64,000 nucleotides of DNA from Bin5 sp034422415 (GTDB taxonomy: Bacteria > Chloroflexota > Anaerolineae > Caldilineales > Caldilineaceae): the NCBI GenBank assembly GCA_965202955.1, contig OZ241871.1, positions 4,650,001 through 4,714,000 of the forward strand, given 5' to 3'. The first letter of the stretch is position 1. Each line of letters begins with the position of its first letter. Positions 56,097 through 64,000 of the stretch are shown here, piece after piece. Position numbers and translations under genes: made by a program. Under the pieces are notes generated by a model, which saw nothing but the letters and a program-made list of their open reading frames with translations, searched no databases and was not told the origin of the DNA.

Positions 56097-57107
56097 TCAA
56101 ATTCCCCTGAACAACACCCACATAGGCCTTTCGCCGACTTCGCAGACGTACAGCGGGGTAAGTTCGCCGTTCGTCGAGTCGACGGCGTAGGAGGCGGCTT
56201 TGCCCGTGCCCTGGCCCGCGACCACAAGAAACTGCCCGCTGGGGTCGACGTCAAATACGCGGGGCACTGCTTCAGTTTGCTGCCATCCTCGCCGAGCGAG
56301 CACGCCGCTGGCTCTATCGACAGCAAAGACGGCTATGCTGTCGTGCCCGCGATTCGAAACGTAGAGCGTATGACCTGATGGGTGCAGATGGATCTGAGCG
56401 CAGGTATTTGCGCCGTTGAATTCATCCGGCAGGGTCGAGAGTGTTTGGAAGGCTTGCAGCGCGCCATCGGCGGCGACGCGGTCGAAACGGTAGGCGGTAA
56501 CGCTCGATCCGTCCTCGTCGGAGGTGTAGACAAAGCGCTGGTCCGCAGAGAAGACGAAGTGACGCGGGCCTGCCCCAGCGGGGGCGTCAACAGTGGAGGC
56601 GGTCGGGGCCGGCGTGAGGCCACCCGTGCGCTCGTCGAACAGGAATTGAAAGAGGCAGTTGGCGTCGAGCGGATGGGGCACGATGGCGTAGCGGTTGACC
56701 AGGTCGGTCTCGATGCAGTGAGCGCGGGCCGCGGTTGCTACGGTACAGACGAGTTCCCCGATTGATCCGTCGGCTGCTAAACTGTGAACGGCCACCTTGC
56801 CTGCGTTGTAATATGCGGACAGCAAAAAGCTGTCCGTTTTGTCCGTGGCGACATAGCAGGCGTCGGCATCCAGGGACGTGCGGCCAAGCGGTCGCAGGCT
56901 GCCGTCCTGTTCGAAGCGAAAGGCTGCCAGCTCGTTGCTGGCCCGCAGGGAGCAGTACAGGAATTGACCGTTTCCGGCGGACGCCAGCGCGGAGGGGCCG
57001 CCGTCGACGGCGATGTCATGCATTAGGGACAGGCGGCCGCTTCCATCGATTTCGTAGGCGCGAATCAGGTTGTCGCCAGCGGCGGTGATGTAGACGAAAG
57101 TAGTCAT
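56097..57107 (-). CDS. lactonase-family seven-bladed beta-propeller
   Basis: The 336-residue protein matches the 6-phosphogluconolactonase YbhE/Pgl type propeller (COG2706), with repeated blades such as FVYITAAGDNLIRAYEI, GPRHFVFSADQRFVYTSDE, HLHPSGHTLYVSNRGHDSIAVF and VFDVDPSGQFLVVAGQ. Family members hydrolyse sugar lactones or cyclise related substrates. There is no signal peptide. The gene is divergent from the 2-hydroxyacid dehydrogenase gene, and both may serve carbohydrate or sugar-acid metabolism. The exact lactone is unknown. Confidence 0.88.
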   Translation of the reverse strand: MTTFVYITAAGDNLIRAYEIDGSGRLSLMHDIAVDGGPSALASAGNGQFLYCSLRASNELAAFRFEQDGSLRPLGRTSLDADACYVATDKTDSFLLSAYYNAGKVAVHSLAADGSIGELVCTVATAARAHCIETDLVNRYAIVPHPLDANCLFQFLFDERTGGLTPAPTASTVDAPAGAGPRHFVFSADQRFVYTSDEDGSSVTAYRFDRVAADGALQAFQTLSTLPDEFNGANTCAQIHLHPSGHTLYVSNRGHDSIAVFAVDRASGVLARRGWQQTEAVPRVFDVDPSGQFLVVAGQGTGKAASYAVDSTNGELTPLYVCEVGERPMWVLFRGI

Positions 57108-57217
57108 TATCGGCTTTCGATCTCCTGGTTCCTTGCTTGATTTGTGCGAACGGTTTGTCTGTTGTAGGGTTGGCGGGTTGGCCCGTATCCCGCTCCCTCA
57201 GAAGAGGTAGAAAAGTG

Positions 57218-58189
57218 ATGAACAAGAAAGTCTGGATGGAATGGCCTCTCCCGCCCGCGCTGATTGCGCGGCTCAGAGCGCTGGCGGAGGTCGTCACTGA
57301 CGGCGATCTGGGCAAGCTGCCAGGTTCTGATGTCATCTCTGGAATCGGCCGCTACTACGACGGCCAGGTGATGGACATGGTCGGGCCGGAGCTGAAACTG
57401 GTCGCCAAACCCGGCATCGGCCTGGACAACATAGACTTGAACGCCGCTACGGCACGGGGCATTCTGGTTAGCAACACGCCTGACGCGCCATCTGAGTCCA
57501 CCGCGGAGCATGCCGTCGCTCTGCTGATGGCCGTCGCAAAAAGGGTGATGGTGGGCGATATGCACCTGCGCGGCGGCGAAGGGATCGATCGGTCGGACCT
57601 GCGCGGTACCGAGCTGCTGGGCAGGTCTTTGGGCATTGTCGGGTACGGACGAATCGGCCGTCGCGTCGCTGAAATCTGCGCGCAAGGGATCAGGATGAAA
57701 GTAATGGTCTACGATCCAGTTCTGCCTGATGAATTCGAGCTGCCGGCGGGCGTCGCGCGCGTTGTAGACCTGGACACGATCTTTTCCGAAAACCGGTTCG
57801 TTACCCTGCATACTCCGCTCCTGCCGTCGACGAGGCACCTAGCAGATGAACGTCGCCTGCGATTGATGAGGCCGGGCAGCTATCTGATAAACGCGTCGCG
57901 CGGGGGCGTAGTCGATGAGGCCGCGCTCATCAAGGTGCTTCGGGAAGGTCATCTGGCGGGTGCGGGACTGGACGTGTTCGATCCGGAGCCGCCGCCGGCA
58001 GACAATCCTCTTCTGAAAATGAGAAACGTCGTCCTGACCCCGCACATCGCCTCCAACACCGACGCCGGAATCGACGCGATGCAGGCAGGAACGGCGGAGA
58101 ACATAGAGCGAGTCTTGCTAGGCGAACGGCCGACCTGGCTCGCCAATCCGGAAGTGTGGCCGGGCCGGATGGCGCAGGACGACGTATGA
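57218..58189 (+). CDS. D-isomer-specific 2-hydroxyacid dehydrogenase
   Basis: The 323-residue protein has the NAD-binding GIVGYGRIGRRVAE, and the catalytic Arg (INASRGGVVDE), Glu (VFDPEPP) and His (LTPHIASNT) of the D-2-hydroxyacid dehydrogenase family, to which phosphoglycerate dehydrogenase also belongs. No ACT domain follows, so a catabolic 2-hydroxyacid or glyoxylate-type reductase is as likely as serine synthesis. AGAGGT lies upstream of the ATG at 57218. It is convergent with the creatininase-family gene. Confidence 0.9.
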   Translation: MNKKVWMEWPLPPALIARLRALAEVVTDGDLGKLPGSDVISGIGRYYDGQVMDMVGPELKLVAKPGIGLDNIDLNAATARGILVSNTPDAPSESTAEHAVALLMAVAKRVMVGDMHLRGGEGIDRSDLRGTELLGRSLGIVGYGRIGRRVAEICAQGIRMKVMVYDPVLPDEFELPAGVARVVDLDTIFSENRFVTLHTPLLPSTRHLADERRLRLMRPGSYLINASRGGVVDEAALIKVLREGHLAGAGLDVFDPEPPPADNPLLKMRNVVLTPHIASNTDAGIDAMQAGTAENIERVLLGERPTWLANPEVWPGRMAQDDV

Positions 58190-58200
58190 GGAAGTATCAG

Positions 58201-58240
58201 TGCCGCCGCGTCCTGTTTCGTTGAAACGGTCGCGCCGGCA
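58201..58240. terminator. long imperfect stem-loop between convergent genes
   Basis: The arms 58201-58219 and 58224-58240 pair as TGCCG, CGCG, CC and GTTTC, interrupted by two mismatches and one bulge. The structure occupies the 75-base spacer of a convergent gene pair and probably ends transcription from one or both sides, although no U-run is present. Confidence 0.5.
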
Positions 58241-58248
58241 TCGTAGGT

Positions 58249-58263
58249 CGTTTGCCGCAAACG
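58249..58263 (-). terminator. compact hairpin next to the creatininase-family stop codon
   Basis: CGTTTG and CAAACG form a perfect 6-pair stem with a CCG loop, two bases beyond the stop codon of the minus-strand gene. It may stabilise the message end or aid termination. Confidence 0.45.
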
Positions 58264-58264
58264 C

Positions 58265-59086
58265 TTACCAACGAATGTGGCGCTGGACAGGCCCGGTGTG
58301 CTGGTCGGAGCGTTCGGCTATCGGCCAGGTGCGCCACTCTTCGACCACTGCGATCAACCCCTCCACGGCCGCCTCAAATATAACCTTCCCCTTTTCCGCG
58401 GTTGCCTTTGTTGGGTCCCCGTGGACGCCCAGCCGGGTCCAACGTCCCCAGAAGTCGTTGAAGCGGACCGGATTTGTGTACACGCTGTCCGAGCTGACAA
58501 AGCGGCCGCGGACATCATCGTCGGCCTCGGCCTTGTCCATCTGCACGCGCTCAGGGGCCAGATGAAGGTAGAGCGATGTCTCAAACTCGTCGGCGTGGGC
58601 CATCACCTCGGTTTCTCTGACTTTGTCGAAAGCATCCATAGCCAGTCCGAAGTAGCCCAGCGCGCCGCAGATTGAATCGGTCTCCAGCACAGTTTTGCGC
58701 GCCACGAGATCGATCAGCGGTGTATTCGATCCGTGGCCGTTGACCAGCAGTATCTTTTCGAATCCGTGGTAGGCGACACTCTTGGTGATGTTCAGACAGA
58801 AGGCGATGAAGACATCCGGCTCGATGTGTATCGTGCCCGGGAAGTCGATGTGGTGCAGGTTGAGACCGTAGGAGACGGGAGGCAGCACGAGAATCTTTCC
58901 CGGCGCGCGGCGGCCGGCCTCCAGGCAGATTGATTCGCAAAGGAACACATCGACGTCAAGGGGAAGGTGACGGCCATGCTGTTCGGTGGAGGCGACGGGC
59001 AGCAGCACGACCTTTTGTGCCGCGATGGCCTCGTTCATTTCAGCCCAGGTCAGGCGGTTGTAACGGTGTTCGGAGAGATGGTCCAT
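58265..59086 (-). CDS. creatininase-family metal amidohydrolase
   Basis: The 273-residue protein shows the creatininase-family features: LPVASTEQHGRHLPLDVD with Glu35, His37 and Asp46 for metal binding, LLVNGHGSN in the middle, and HADEFETSLYL near residue 165. Members include creatinine amidohydrolase and enzymes hydrolysing formylated or cyclic amides. All metal-site residues appear present. It lies beside a hydroxyacid dehydrogenase and an NAD-dependent epimerase. The substrate is unknown, so the family name should not be read as creatinine use. Confidence 0.88.
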   Translation of the reverse strand: MDHLSEHRYNRLTWAEMNEAIAAQKVVLLPVASTEQHGRHLPLDVDVFLCESICLEAGRRAPGKILVLPPVSYGLNLHHIDFPGTIHIEPDVFIAFCLNITKSVAYHGFEKILLVNGHGSNTPLIDLVARKTVLETDSICGALGYFGLAMDAFDKVRETEVMAHADEFETSLYLHLAPERVQMDKAEADDDVRGRFVSSDSVYTNPVRFNDFWGRWTRLGVHGDPTKATAEKGKVIFEAAVEGLIAVVEEWRTWPIAERSDQHTGPVQRHIRW

Positions 59087-59172
59087 GCGTATTTCCAGGC
59101 GTAACTTGTGGGAATCTGACGGTCGGACGGGGATTCGGGGCAGGCGAAAGGCCAGTTACGGAGGGCTGCGCC

Positions 59173-59928
59173 TCAACGGTAGGCCTCGGCTTCATCCTGG
59201 GGCTCGTAGCCAACAACCTCGCGTGCATGGGCGATGTCGCGATAGCCCCACTTGTTTCTGGAGACGGCGTAAAACAGGTCATACTTCAGTTCCGGCGCCG
59301 CTTCGATACAGCGTTCCACCATCTGACTGATGTCACGCTGGCTGCACCAGACCGAGAACTGGCGCGCGTCGGTTGGGCGGTCCTCCTGGTTGACCAGCCC
59401 GATCCGCAAACAGATAACCGACAGGTCGGAACTGTCTGTGAAGTGCCAAGCGAGGGCCTCTCCCCATACTTTGGTCGCGCCGTAAACGCCGGTAGGGCGT
59501 ACGGGCGTCTCGTGCGTGACCATGGGCCACGGTTTCATCACCATGTCGTAGTCGCCGCTTACCAGCGCGCGGTAAGGCTGTACCTGTTCCCACCCGGAAA
59601 CGGTCGAGCCGCTGCTGGCGTATACCACGCGGCGGACGCCAGCCTGGCGCGCCGCCTCGAAGATGTTGTAGGTGCCGATCAGATTCGGGTCGCGCACGCG
59701 CTCCCACGGGTCGCGGCCGCGCGCGGACGCGGCCAGATGGACAACGGTATGCTGGTCTTCAAATGCGGGTCTGATGGCGTCGAATTCGGCTATGTCGGCC
59801 TGGACAGTCGGCACACCGGGAACAAGGCTGCGGTTAAGCGCGGTCAGCGGGTAGCGCCCTTCGAGCCGTTTCCGCACTGCCCCGCCAATCAGGCCGCTCA
59901 TTCCGGTTACGAGAATTCGCTTCGTCAT
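59173..59928 (-). CDS. NAD-dependent epimerase/dehydratase (extended SDR)
   Basis: The 251-residue protein has the extended-SDR motif VTGMSGLIGGAV near residues 7-18, HLAASA, SSGSTVSG and the YGATKVWGE catalytic site. It fits sugar-nucleotide epimerases or uronate dehydrogenase-like enzymes; the short length and SSGST are compatible with the latter. The ATG at 59928 gives the family N-terminus MTKRILVTG; the upstream open frame lacks family sequence. It is 86 bases upstream of the creatininase-family gene on the same strand. Confidence 0.88.
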   Translation of the reverse strand: MTKRILVTGMSGLIGGAVRKRLEGRYPLTALNRSLVPGVPTVQADIAEFDAIRPAFEDQHTVVHLAASARGRDPWERVRDPNLIGTYNIFEAARQAGVRRVVYASSGSTVSGWEQVQPYRALVSGDYDMVMKPWPMVTHETPVRPTGVYGATKVWGEALAWHFTDSSDLSVICLRIGLVNQEDRPTDARQFSVWCSQRDISQMVERCIEAAPELKYDLFYAVSRNKWGYRDIAHAREVVGYEPQDEAEAYR

Positions 59929-60052
59929 AGGTTGTTTCCCTCCGACCGCCAATGCGACATGCTGCGTTGACAAGATGCGGCGTCCGGGAAACGCCCCCAC
60001 GCCGAACGGAGCGTGAGATGCCAAACCCGGGACGCCTCGCCGATTGCGAGGA

Positions 60053-60757
60053 CTATTCTTCGGTTAACAGGATACGGCCGCAGGAGGGGCAGTTGAGAAG
60101 CTCATCGCTATAGCGGACGTTGTTGAGGATGCCGACGGCGACCTGCGTGTGGCAGGCGCCGCACACCTCCTCTTCCAATCTGGCCACGGCCACGCCGTTT
60201 TTTCGCCGGCGCAAATGTTCGTAGAGTTCCAGATTGTCTTCGGAGAGCTGCTCCGATACCATTTCCCGCGCCCTCTTCAGGTAGACGTACTCTTTCTTGC
60301 GCTGGTCAGTTTCGGCCTCGACTGCGGCCTTGCGTTCAGACCACTGTTGCTCAAGCTCTTCAAGCGTTGCACGCTTCTCCTGCAACGAACCTTGGAGCGA
60401 ATCGACCATGACCAGGCGTTCTACGCTCTTGTCTTCAAGTTCGGTTCGCAGAGTCTTCATGGAGTCGATACTGGACTGGAGAGCTTCCAGTTCTCTGGGA
60501 TTGCTGAGCTCGCCGCTCATCAGATTTTGTTCCGACTCGCGAATGCGTTCCGTCAGCGTGCGCGACTCCAGCTCCAAGTCCTGCTGTTCAGTGCGCGCGG
60601 CGTGAAGCTCTTCGTCTGTTTTTTGGACCTGCTCACGTAGCGTGATCAGTTCAGCCGAACCTTCGGACTCTTTGCGCAGCAAGAGCAAGCGGCGCCGTAT
60701 CTTGTCGTACATCGAGTCGATTTCGTGCATCTTGAGCAGGGCAACTTTGGCGTCCAC
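60053..60757 (-). CDS. coiled-coil protein with C4 zinc ribbon (DUF164/CT398-like)
   Basis: The 234-residue protein has a long coiled coil (about 10-175) and a C-terminal zinc ribbon with CGACH and CPSCGRIL. This is the layout of the C4-type zinc-ribbon family found in most bacteria, reported to link to flagellar, secretion or nucleic-acid proteins in some species. The GTG start at 60757 (VDAKVALLKMHEID) is preferred because family members begin about ten residues before that segment and GGGGA lies just upstream; a TTG at 60811 would add 18 residues. Its role is uncertain. Confidence 0.85.
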   Translation of the reverse strand: MDAKVALLKMHEIDSMYDKIRRRLLLLRKESEGSAELITLREQVQKTDEELHAARTEQQDLELESRTLTERIRESEQNLMSGELSNPRELEALQSSIDSMKTLRTELEDKSVERLVMVDSLQGSLQEKRATLEELEQQWSERKAAVEAETDQRKKEYVYLKRAREMVSEQLSEDNLELYEHLRRRKNGVAVARLEEEVCGACHTQVAVGILNNVRYSDELLNCPSCGRILLTEE

Positions 60758-61317
60758 GTTTTTCCCCAATGCGGTTTCGTTGTTCGCTTGAGCGCCTCGC
60801 GCCGTCTCCAAATCGTATCGGCAAAGGTGTTCCAGACTGCGGGATGAGACGGCGAGACTTCAGAATGCTACGGTTGGCGGCTCCGGAAGGCGTAGTTGGA
60901 GCGGGTCGGACCTGTGGTGCGGAATGCCGCTTTTACGTTGAGGCCGAGGTGCTATCGGGTACTCTTCATCATAACATTCCTGCGCACAAATGGGCAAAAG
61001 AGTGCTTACAGCTTAGCAAGAGTGTCGCAGAATACGCTTGCTTGGCAGGGAGCATACGTCAGGCTCCGCCGGCGGCGCGCGGTGAAGAGCGAGCGGTTCA
61101 AACACCGGCTTTGCCTCTCATTGCGGGCCAGCTTGGCGACTTGGGGGTATCCGCGCGCTGCTCTTCCTGCGGGGGCTGTGGATGACAGACCCACAGGGAG
61201 TTGCTCTTCGGGTGGATTTCCGTGACAATAGGTTGAAGTCCCCGCGCTGTGCCGTGCGCAATACGCGCTTGTTCACGCCGGGATTGTTGCGGCAAAGGAG
61301 CGAGTGCACCTGTGTCG
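60758..61317. other. 560-base gap without a confident gene
   Basis: The gap separates the divergent zinc-ribbon and pilin genes. Short open frames occur on both strands but none has family motifs. A stretch near 60885-60925 contains CTCCGGAAGG, and GGTTCAAAC occurs near 61099, but neither folds as a complete SRP RNA or tRNA. An unrecognised RNA or a long leader is possible. Nothing firm can be assigned. Confidence 0.4.
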
Positions 61318-61509
61318 ATGTTCAGGCCTTCATCAGGTCGCGGCGGTCAGAGTTTTGTTGAATATGCGCTGTTGCTGATTCTTATATCGATTGTCCTGCT
61401 TTCGATCCTGCTGATTCTGGGCAACGATCTGCGCACTTTCATAAACGACCTGCTCCAGCGTTGGTTTCCTGTCACTCCAGAGGCTTTTCGGGCGGGGCTG
61501 ATACTTTAG
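61318..61509 (+). CDS. Flp-type (type IVb) pilin
   Basis: The 63-residue protein has a short basic leader ending in Gly10 and the mature N-terminus QSFVEYALLLILISIVLLSI, with Glu at +5 as in type IVb pilins. These are cleaved by a prepilin peptidase and assembled by the Tad system. No Tad assembly gene is in this window. The start could also be the GTG six bases upstream. The gene is 60 bases before comF. Confidence 0.8.
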   Translation: MFRPSSGRGGQSFVEYALLLILISIVLLSILLILGNDLRTFINDLLQRWFPVTPEAFRAGLIL

Positions 61510-61571
61510 ACCCCAGCCGCCCGGCTGCCTGCCGCCGTCATCCGCCTCCGATACGACTTGAACTTCGACCC

Positions 61572-62321
61572 TTGATAGAACGCGTCCATTCGTTCCTACT
61601 CGATCTGCTTTTTCCTCCACGCTGCGTCGGTTGCAGCCGAAGCGGACAACTGATCTGCGACCGATGCGCCCAGGAGGCAGTGCCCGCACAGCCACCTCGA
61701 AACTGTCGCGAATGCGATTGTCCTCTGCCGCCTGAATTCGCCGTTAGCGGCGCGCCGTGTCCGCGATGCCGCAGCCCGCTGGCACTGATTTACGCGGCGA
61801 CTCTGCACCTTCCGCCGCTTGCCGAGGCGATCCATGCCTTTAAGTATGAAGGAGACGTGGAACTTGCCAGGCGCCTGGCTCGTTACCTGCGTGCAGCAAC
61901 ACAAGCAGACCCCTGGCCTGGCGTATTTACCCGGCTGGATGGAATTGTGCCAGTTCCGTTGCATGAGGAAAGATTGGCGGAGAGGGGCTACAATCAGTCC
62001 CAGTTGCTGGCCGACTGTTTTACCAGCGGCACCGGGATTCCTGTCATGAGAGATGCAGCTGTGCGCGTCAGGAGCACTCCGTCCCAGGTCGGACTGCATG
62101 CGCGCGACCGCGTTGCCAATGTGAAGGACGCCTTCAGCGCCGCTTCCGACCGCGTCCAAGGGAAGGCGCTGCTCCTGTTGGACGATGTCAGCACGACTGG
62201 ATCGACGATGTCGGAGTGCGCCGCGGCCTTGCGCGCGGCAGGCGCTGCCGCTGTATATGGCCTGGCGCTGTCGCAGCCAGCTAGGAGAGATGATGAACTG
62301 CTCGGCGCCGAGAATAGGTAG
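61572..62321 (+). CDS. comF: ComF-family phosphoribosyltransferase-like protein
   Basis: The 249-residue protein starts with two CxxC zinc-binding pairs (CVGC, CDRC) and two more (CREC, CPRC), followed by AFKYEGDVELARRLA and the phosphoribosyltransferase domain with VPVPLHEERLAERGYNQS and the PRPP loop LLLDDVSTTGST. ComF proteins are needed for DNA uptake in naturally transformable bacteria, and many non-competent species carry homologues. The TTG at 61572 gives the normal N-terminus (IERVHSFLLDLLFPPRC). The longer frame from 61461 overlaps the pilin gene. Confidence 0.88.
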   Translation: MIERVHSFLLDLLFPPRCVGCSRSGQLICDRCAQEAVPAQPPRNCRECDCPLPPEFAVSGAPCPRCRSPLALIYAATLHLPPLAEAIHAFKYEGDVELARRLARYLRAATQADPWPGVFTRLDGIVPVPLHEERLAERGYNQSQLLADCFTSGTGIPVMRDAAVRVRSTPSQVGLHARDRVANVKDAFSAASDRVQGKALLLLDDVSTTGSTMSECAAALRAAGAAAVYGLALSQPARRDDELLGAENR

Positions 62322-62351
62322 TCCCTGGTGTGAACTCTCCGACGGCCGCTC

Positions 62352-62380
62352 TTGGCGCAGGAGTTGAGCAGACTTACAAT
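62352..62380 (+). promoter_or_regulatory. candidate hpf promoter
   Basis: TTGGCG (62352-62357), a 17-base spacer and TACAAT (62375-62380) lie 33 bases before the ATG. The -10 box matches at five positions and the -35 box at three. Confidence 0.45.
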
Positions 62381-62413
62381 TGAAACGTGTTTACACAGAC
62401 GGGAGATCGAAAC

Positions 62414-62965
62414 ATGAACCTGACTGTACACGGCAAAAACGTTGCCATATCGGACAGAGTCCAAGAGTATGTCGAGCGGAAGGTCGGCAGACTGGACAAG
62501 TACCTTCCGCAGATCCGGGAGGCCAGGGCTGAGCTGGTGCGGAGCGAGACACGTGCTTCCTCTGACCGCTACACGGCCCAATTGACCGTCTGGACCGGCC
62601 GGCAGATTCTACGGGCGGAAGAGTCGAGCGAGGACCTGTTCGCTTCGGTTGACGCGATCGCCGACAAGATGTATCGTCAGATCGAGCGCTTCAAGGGGCG
62701 GCGATTCCAGAGCCGCAGGCGAGATGCTGCGGCCGCGGCGGCGGCCGTCGATCTTTCGACCACTCAGTTGCCGGAGGAGCCGCCGCTCATCGTTCGGACC
62801 AAGCAATTTGTGGCACAGCCGATGCTGCCCGAGGAGGCGGTCGAACAGATGGAGCTGCTGGGGCACGATTTTTTCATCTTTTTGAATGTCGATACCAGCT
62901 CGCTTAACATCGTCTACGGCCGCAAGGACGGCCAATACGGACTTCTCCAGCCGCGAGTTACCTGA
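62414..62965 (+). CDS. hpf: ribosome hibernation-promoting factor, long form
   Basis: The 183-residue protein has the N-terminal S30AE/YfiA domain (MNLTVHGKNVAISDRVQEY through about residue 100) and the C-terminal dimerisation domain (IVRTKQFVAQPMLPEEAVEQ onward, with GHDFFIFLN and NIVYGRKDGQYGLLQP). Long HPF drives 100S ribosome dimer formation when growth stops. The linker is alanine- and arginine-rich. GGGAG lies 8 bases before the ATG at 62414. A promoter of its own is likely. Confidence 0.97.
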   Translation: MNLTVHGKNVAISDRVQEYVERKVGRLDKYLPQIREARAELVRSETRASSDRYTAQLTVWTGRQILRAEESSEDLFASVDAIADKMYRQIERFKGRRFQSRRRDAAAAAAAVDLSTTQLPEEPPLIVRTKQFVAQPMLPEEAVEQMELLGHDFFIFLNVDTSSLNIVYGRKDGQYGLLQPRVT

Positions 62966-63147
62966 GCCTTGCTGGGCGTGTGCGGCAATGGCAGGCTGCA
63001 GTATGAGAGGCAGATGCAACCCCATCCGGCCCGGATCATTGCCGGTCGGGGGACGGCGGAATTGGCTGGGTGTTGGTGTTGGTGCACAATGTTGCGGCGT
63101 GCCGTGCAATGGTTGGCTTCCAACTCCAACAAAAATTTCGGCTTATA

Positions 63148-63178
63148 AGTGCGCGTCACAGCAGGGCGCGCGCTTTTC
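63148..63178 (+). terminator. intrinsic terminator between hpf and the glycosyltransferase gene
   Basis: AGTGCGCG (63148-63155) and CGCGCGCT (63167-63174) form an 8-pair stem with one G-U pair, an 11-base loop and a following TTTTC. It lies 180 bases after the hpf stop, in a 270-base gap without a gene. Confidence 0.55.
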
Positions 63179-63235
63179 ATTGCCTATTACCCCAGACGGT
63201 GCACCGACGCCGTCAATGGAGAGTAGATTGCCGCG

Positions 63236-64000
63236 ATGCGCGTTTCGGTAATTGCCACCGTCTACAATGAGGGCGACGGTGTCAGGCCATTGATGGAGTC
63301 CCTCTCGAATCAGACGCGCCGGCCCGACGAGATCGTCATCTGCGACGGTGGCAGCCAGGACAGGACTGTCTCGGTCCTGCGTGAGTACAGCGGCCGATTG
63401 CCGGGTCTGCGAATCATCGAAGCTTCGGGCGTGAACATCAGCCAGGGGAGAAATAGGGCGATAGCCGCAGCAGCGGGGCCGATCATTGCCTCGACTGACG
63501 CGGGTGTACGGTTGGACTGCAATTGGCTGAAGCGGCTCGTGGCGCCCCTGGAAGACGGTGAAGGCAGTTCGCAGGACGGAGCAGGCGGGGCGGCGGGGTT
63601 TTTCCTGCCGGATGTATCGGGCGCGTTCCAGATGGCGATGGGCGCAACAGTTCTGCCGCGGGTCGAGGATATCGATCCATCCAGGTTTCTGCCCAGCAGC
63701 CGGTCGATGGCCTATTTGAAGGAGTCATGGCGCCGCGTCGGCGGCTATCCCGAATGGCTCGACTACAGCGAGGACCTCGTGTTCGACCTTCGCCTGAAAG
63801 CGGAGTCTGCGAACCAGAACAGGGCCTTTGCATGGGTGCCCGACGCCTTTGTACACTTCCAGCCGCGGACAACGCTCAAGGCGTTCTGGGAACAGTATTT
63901 CCGTTATGCAAGGGGGGACGGCAAAGCGGACCTGTGGCGTTTGCGTCACGCAGTTCGATTTGCCACTTATCTGCTCCTGATCCCTGCGCTGCTTGGCCAT
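63236..64000 (+). CDS. glycosyltransferase family 2, 5' part (3' end outside window)
   Basis: The frame is open to the last base (255 codons). It begins VSVIATVYNEGDGVRPL, the GT-A nucleotide-sugar fold, and has VICDGGSQDRT, the metal-site region IIASTDAGVRLD, RRVGGYPEWLDYSEDLVF, and a segment FEQYFRYARGDGKA-like in position that leads to a C-terminal membrane helix (ATYLLLIPALLGH). The family transfers sugars to lipids or polysaccharides at the membrane. The sugar donor is unknown. The ATG at 63236 directly precedes the conserved strand. Confidence 0.9.
   Translation, partial: MRVSVIATVYNEGDGVRPLMESLSNQTRRPDEIVICDGGSQDRTVSVLREYSGRLPGLRIIEASGVNISQGRNRAIAAAAGPIIASTDAGVRLDCNWLKRLVAPLEDGEGSSQDGAGGAAGFFLPDVSGAFQMAMGATVLPRVEDIDPSRFLPSSRSMAYLKESWRRVGGYPEWLDYSEDLVFDLRLKAESANQNRAFAWVPDAFVHFQPRTTLKAFWEQYFRYARGDGKADLWRLRHAVRFATYLLLIPALLGH

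Noticed and set aside
60885..60925. Segment with CTCCGGAAGG resembling the tip of SRP RNA
   Set aside because: The bases on both sides do not match the conserved internal loops of the SRP domain and no longer stem was found.
61090..61120. GGTTCAAAC resembling a tRNA T-loop
   Set aside because: No matching acceptor, D or anticodon arms can be built around it.

Overview
The window is about 64 kb of high-GC bacterial chromosome with roughly 55 protein-coding genes on both strands. I see no rRNA, tRNA, CRISPR array, insertion sequence, integrase or phage gene. The gene content suggests a heterotrophic Chloroflexota bacterium, perhaps of the Caldilineae/Anaerolineae type common in marine or host-associated genomes. 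The reasons are secreted proteins with Thr/Pro-rich linkers, four phytanoyl-CoA dioxygenase (PhyH) family proteins, an enolase-superfamily dehydratase, a peptide-type ABC importer next to odd catabolic genes, a class II HMG-CoA reductase beside an archaeal-type HMG-CoA synthase, and Mfd/Pth/FtsH/HPF housekeeping genes. This assignment is inferred from content and not from a marker gene.

Layout. 1-2.4 kb: 3' part of a SNF2 helicase with a SWIM-like partner. 2.4-6.7 kb: a SAF-domain dehydrogenase, an aldo-keto reductase, a tandem GNAT protein and a DUF169 protein. 7-10 kb: an HlyD-type adaptor and a secreted SH3-domain protein. 9.9-14.4 kb: a putative glycoside hydrolase divergent from a sugar-acid dehydratase and an SDR, with a near-consensus promoter between them. 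15-22.4 kb: a complete Opp/Dpp-type ABC importer (lipoprotein, two permeases, two ATPases) with tandem promoters and a hairpin after the binding-protein gene. 22.4-32.5 kb: a co-directional catabolic island with a BKACE/DUF849 enzyme, a TIM-barrel isomerase, a zinc dehydrogenase, an amidohydrolase, a small unknown protein, three PhyH oxygenases, a ThDP enzyme and an NHL beta-propeller. The importer and island look like one uptake-and-degradation programme for an unidentified organic substrate.

32.5-40.5 kb: a lipase-like hydrolase, a GNAT-like protein and a Nudix hydrolase in an overlapping minus-strand unit, then an unknown protein, RNase D, FtsH and a fourth PhyH protein. 40.5-45 kb: a three-gene membrane cassette with two complex I antiporter-like proteins that lack the usual ion-pumping Glu and Lys, and no other complex I genes nearby. 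45-47.5 kb: HMG-CoA reductase, apparently with a non-ATG/GTG/TTG start, and HMG-CoA synthase of the mevalonate pathway. 47.5-54.8 kb: Mfd, Pth, a membrane-anchored Thr/Pro-rich protein, and a thiol-oxidation pair made of a DsbA-like protein and a DsbB fused to cytochrome c. 55-60 kb: an SDR, a lactonase-like propeller, a 2-hydroxyacid dehydrogenase, a creatininase-family amidohydrolase and an NAD-dependent epimerase. 60-64 kb: a coiled-coil zinc-ribbon protein, an orphan Flp-type pilin, ComF, long HPF and the start of a family 2 glycosyltransferase.

The most unusual items are the degenerate antiporter cassette, the DsbB-cytochrome c fusion, the PhyH/ThDP island, and the HMG-CoA reductase start. 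No dedicated DNA-binding transcription regulator was recognised anywhere in the window.
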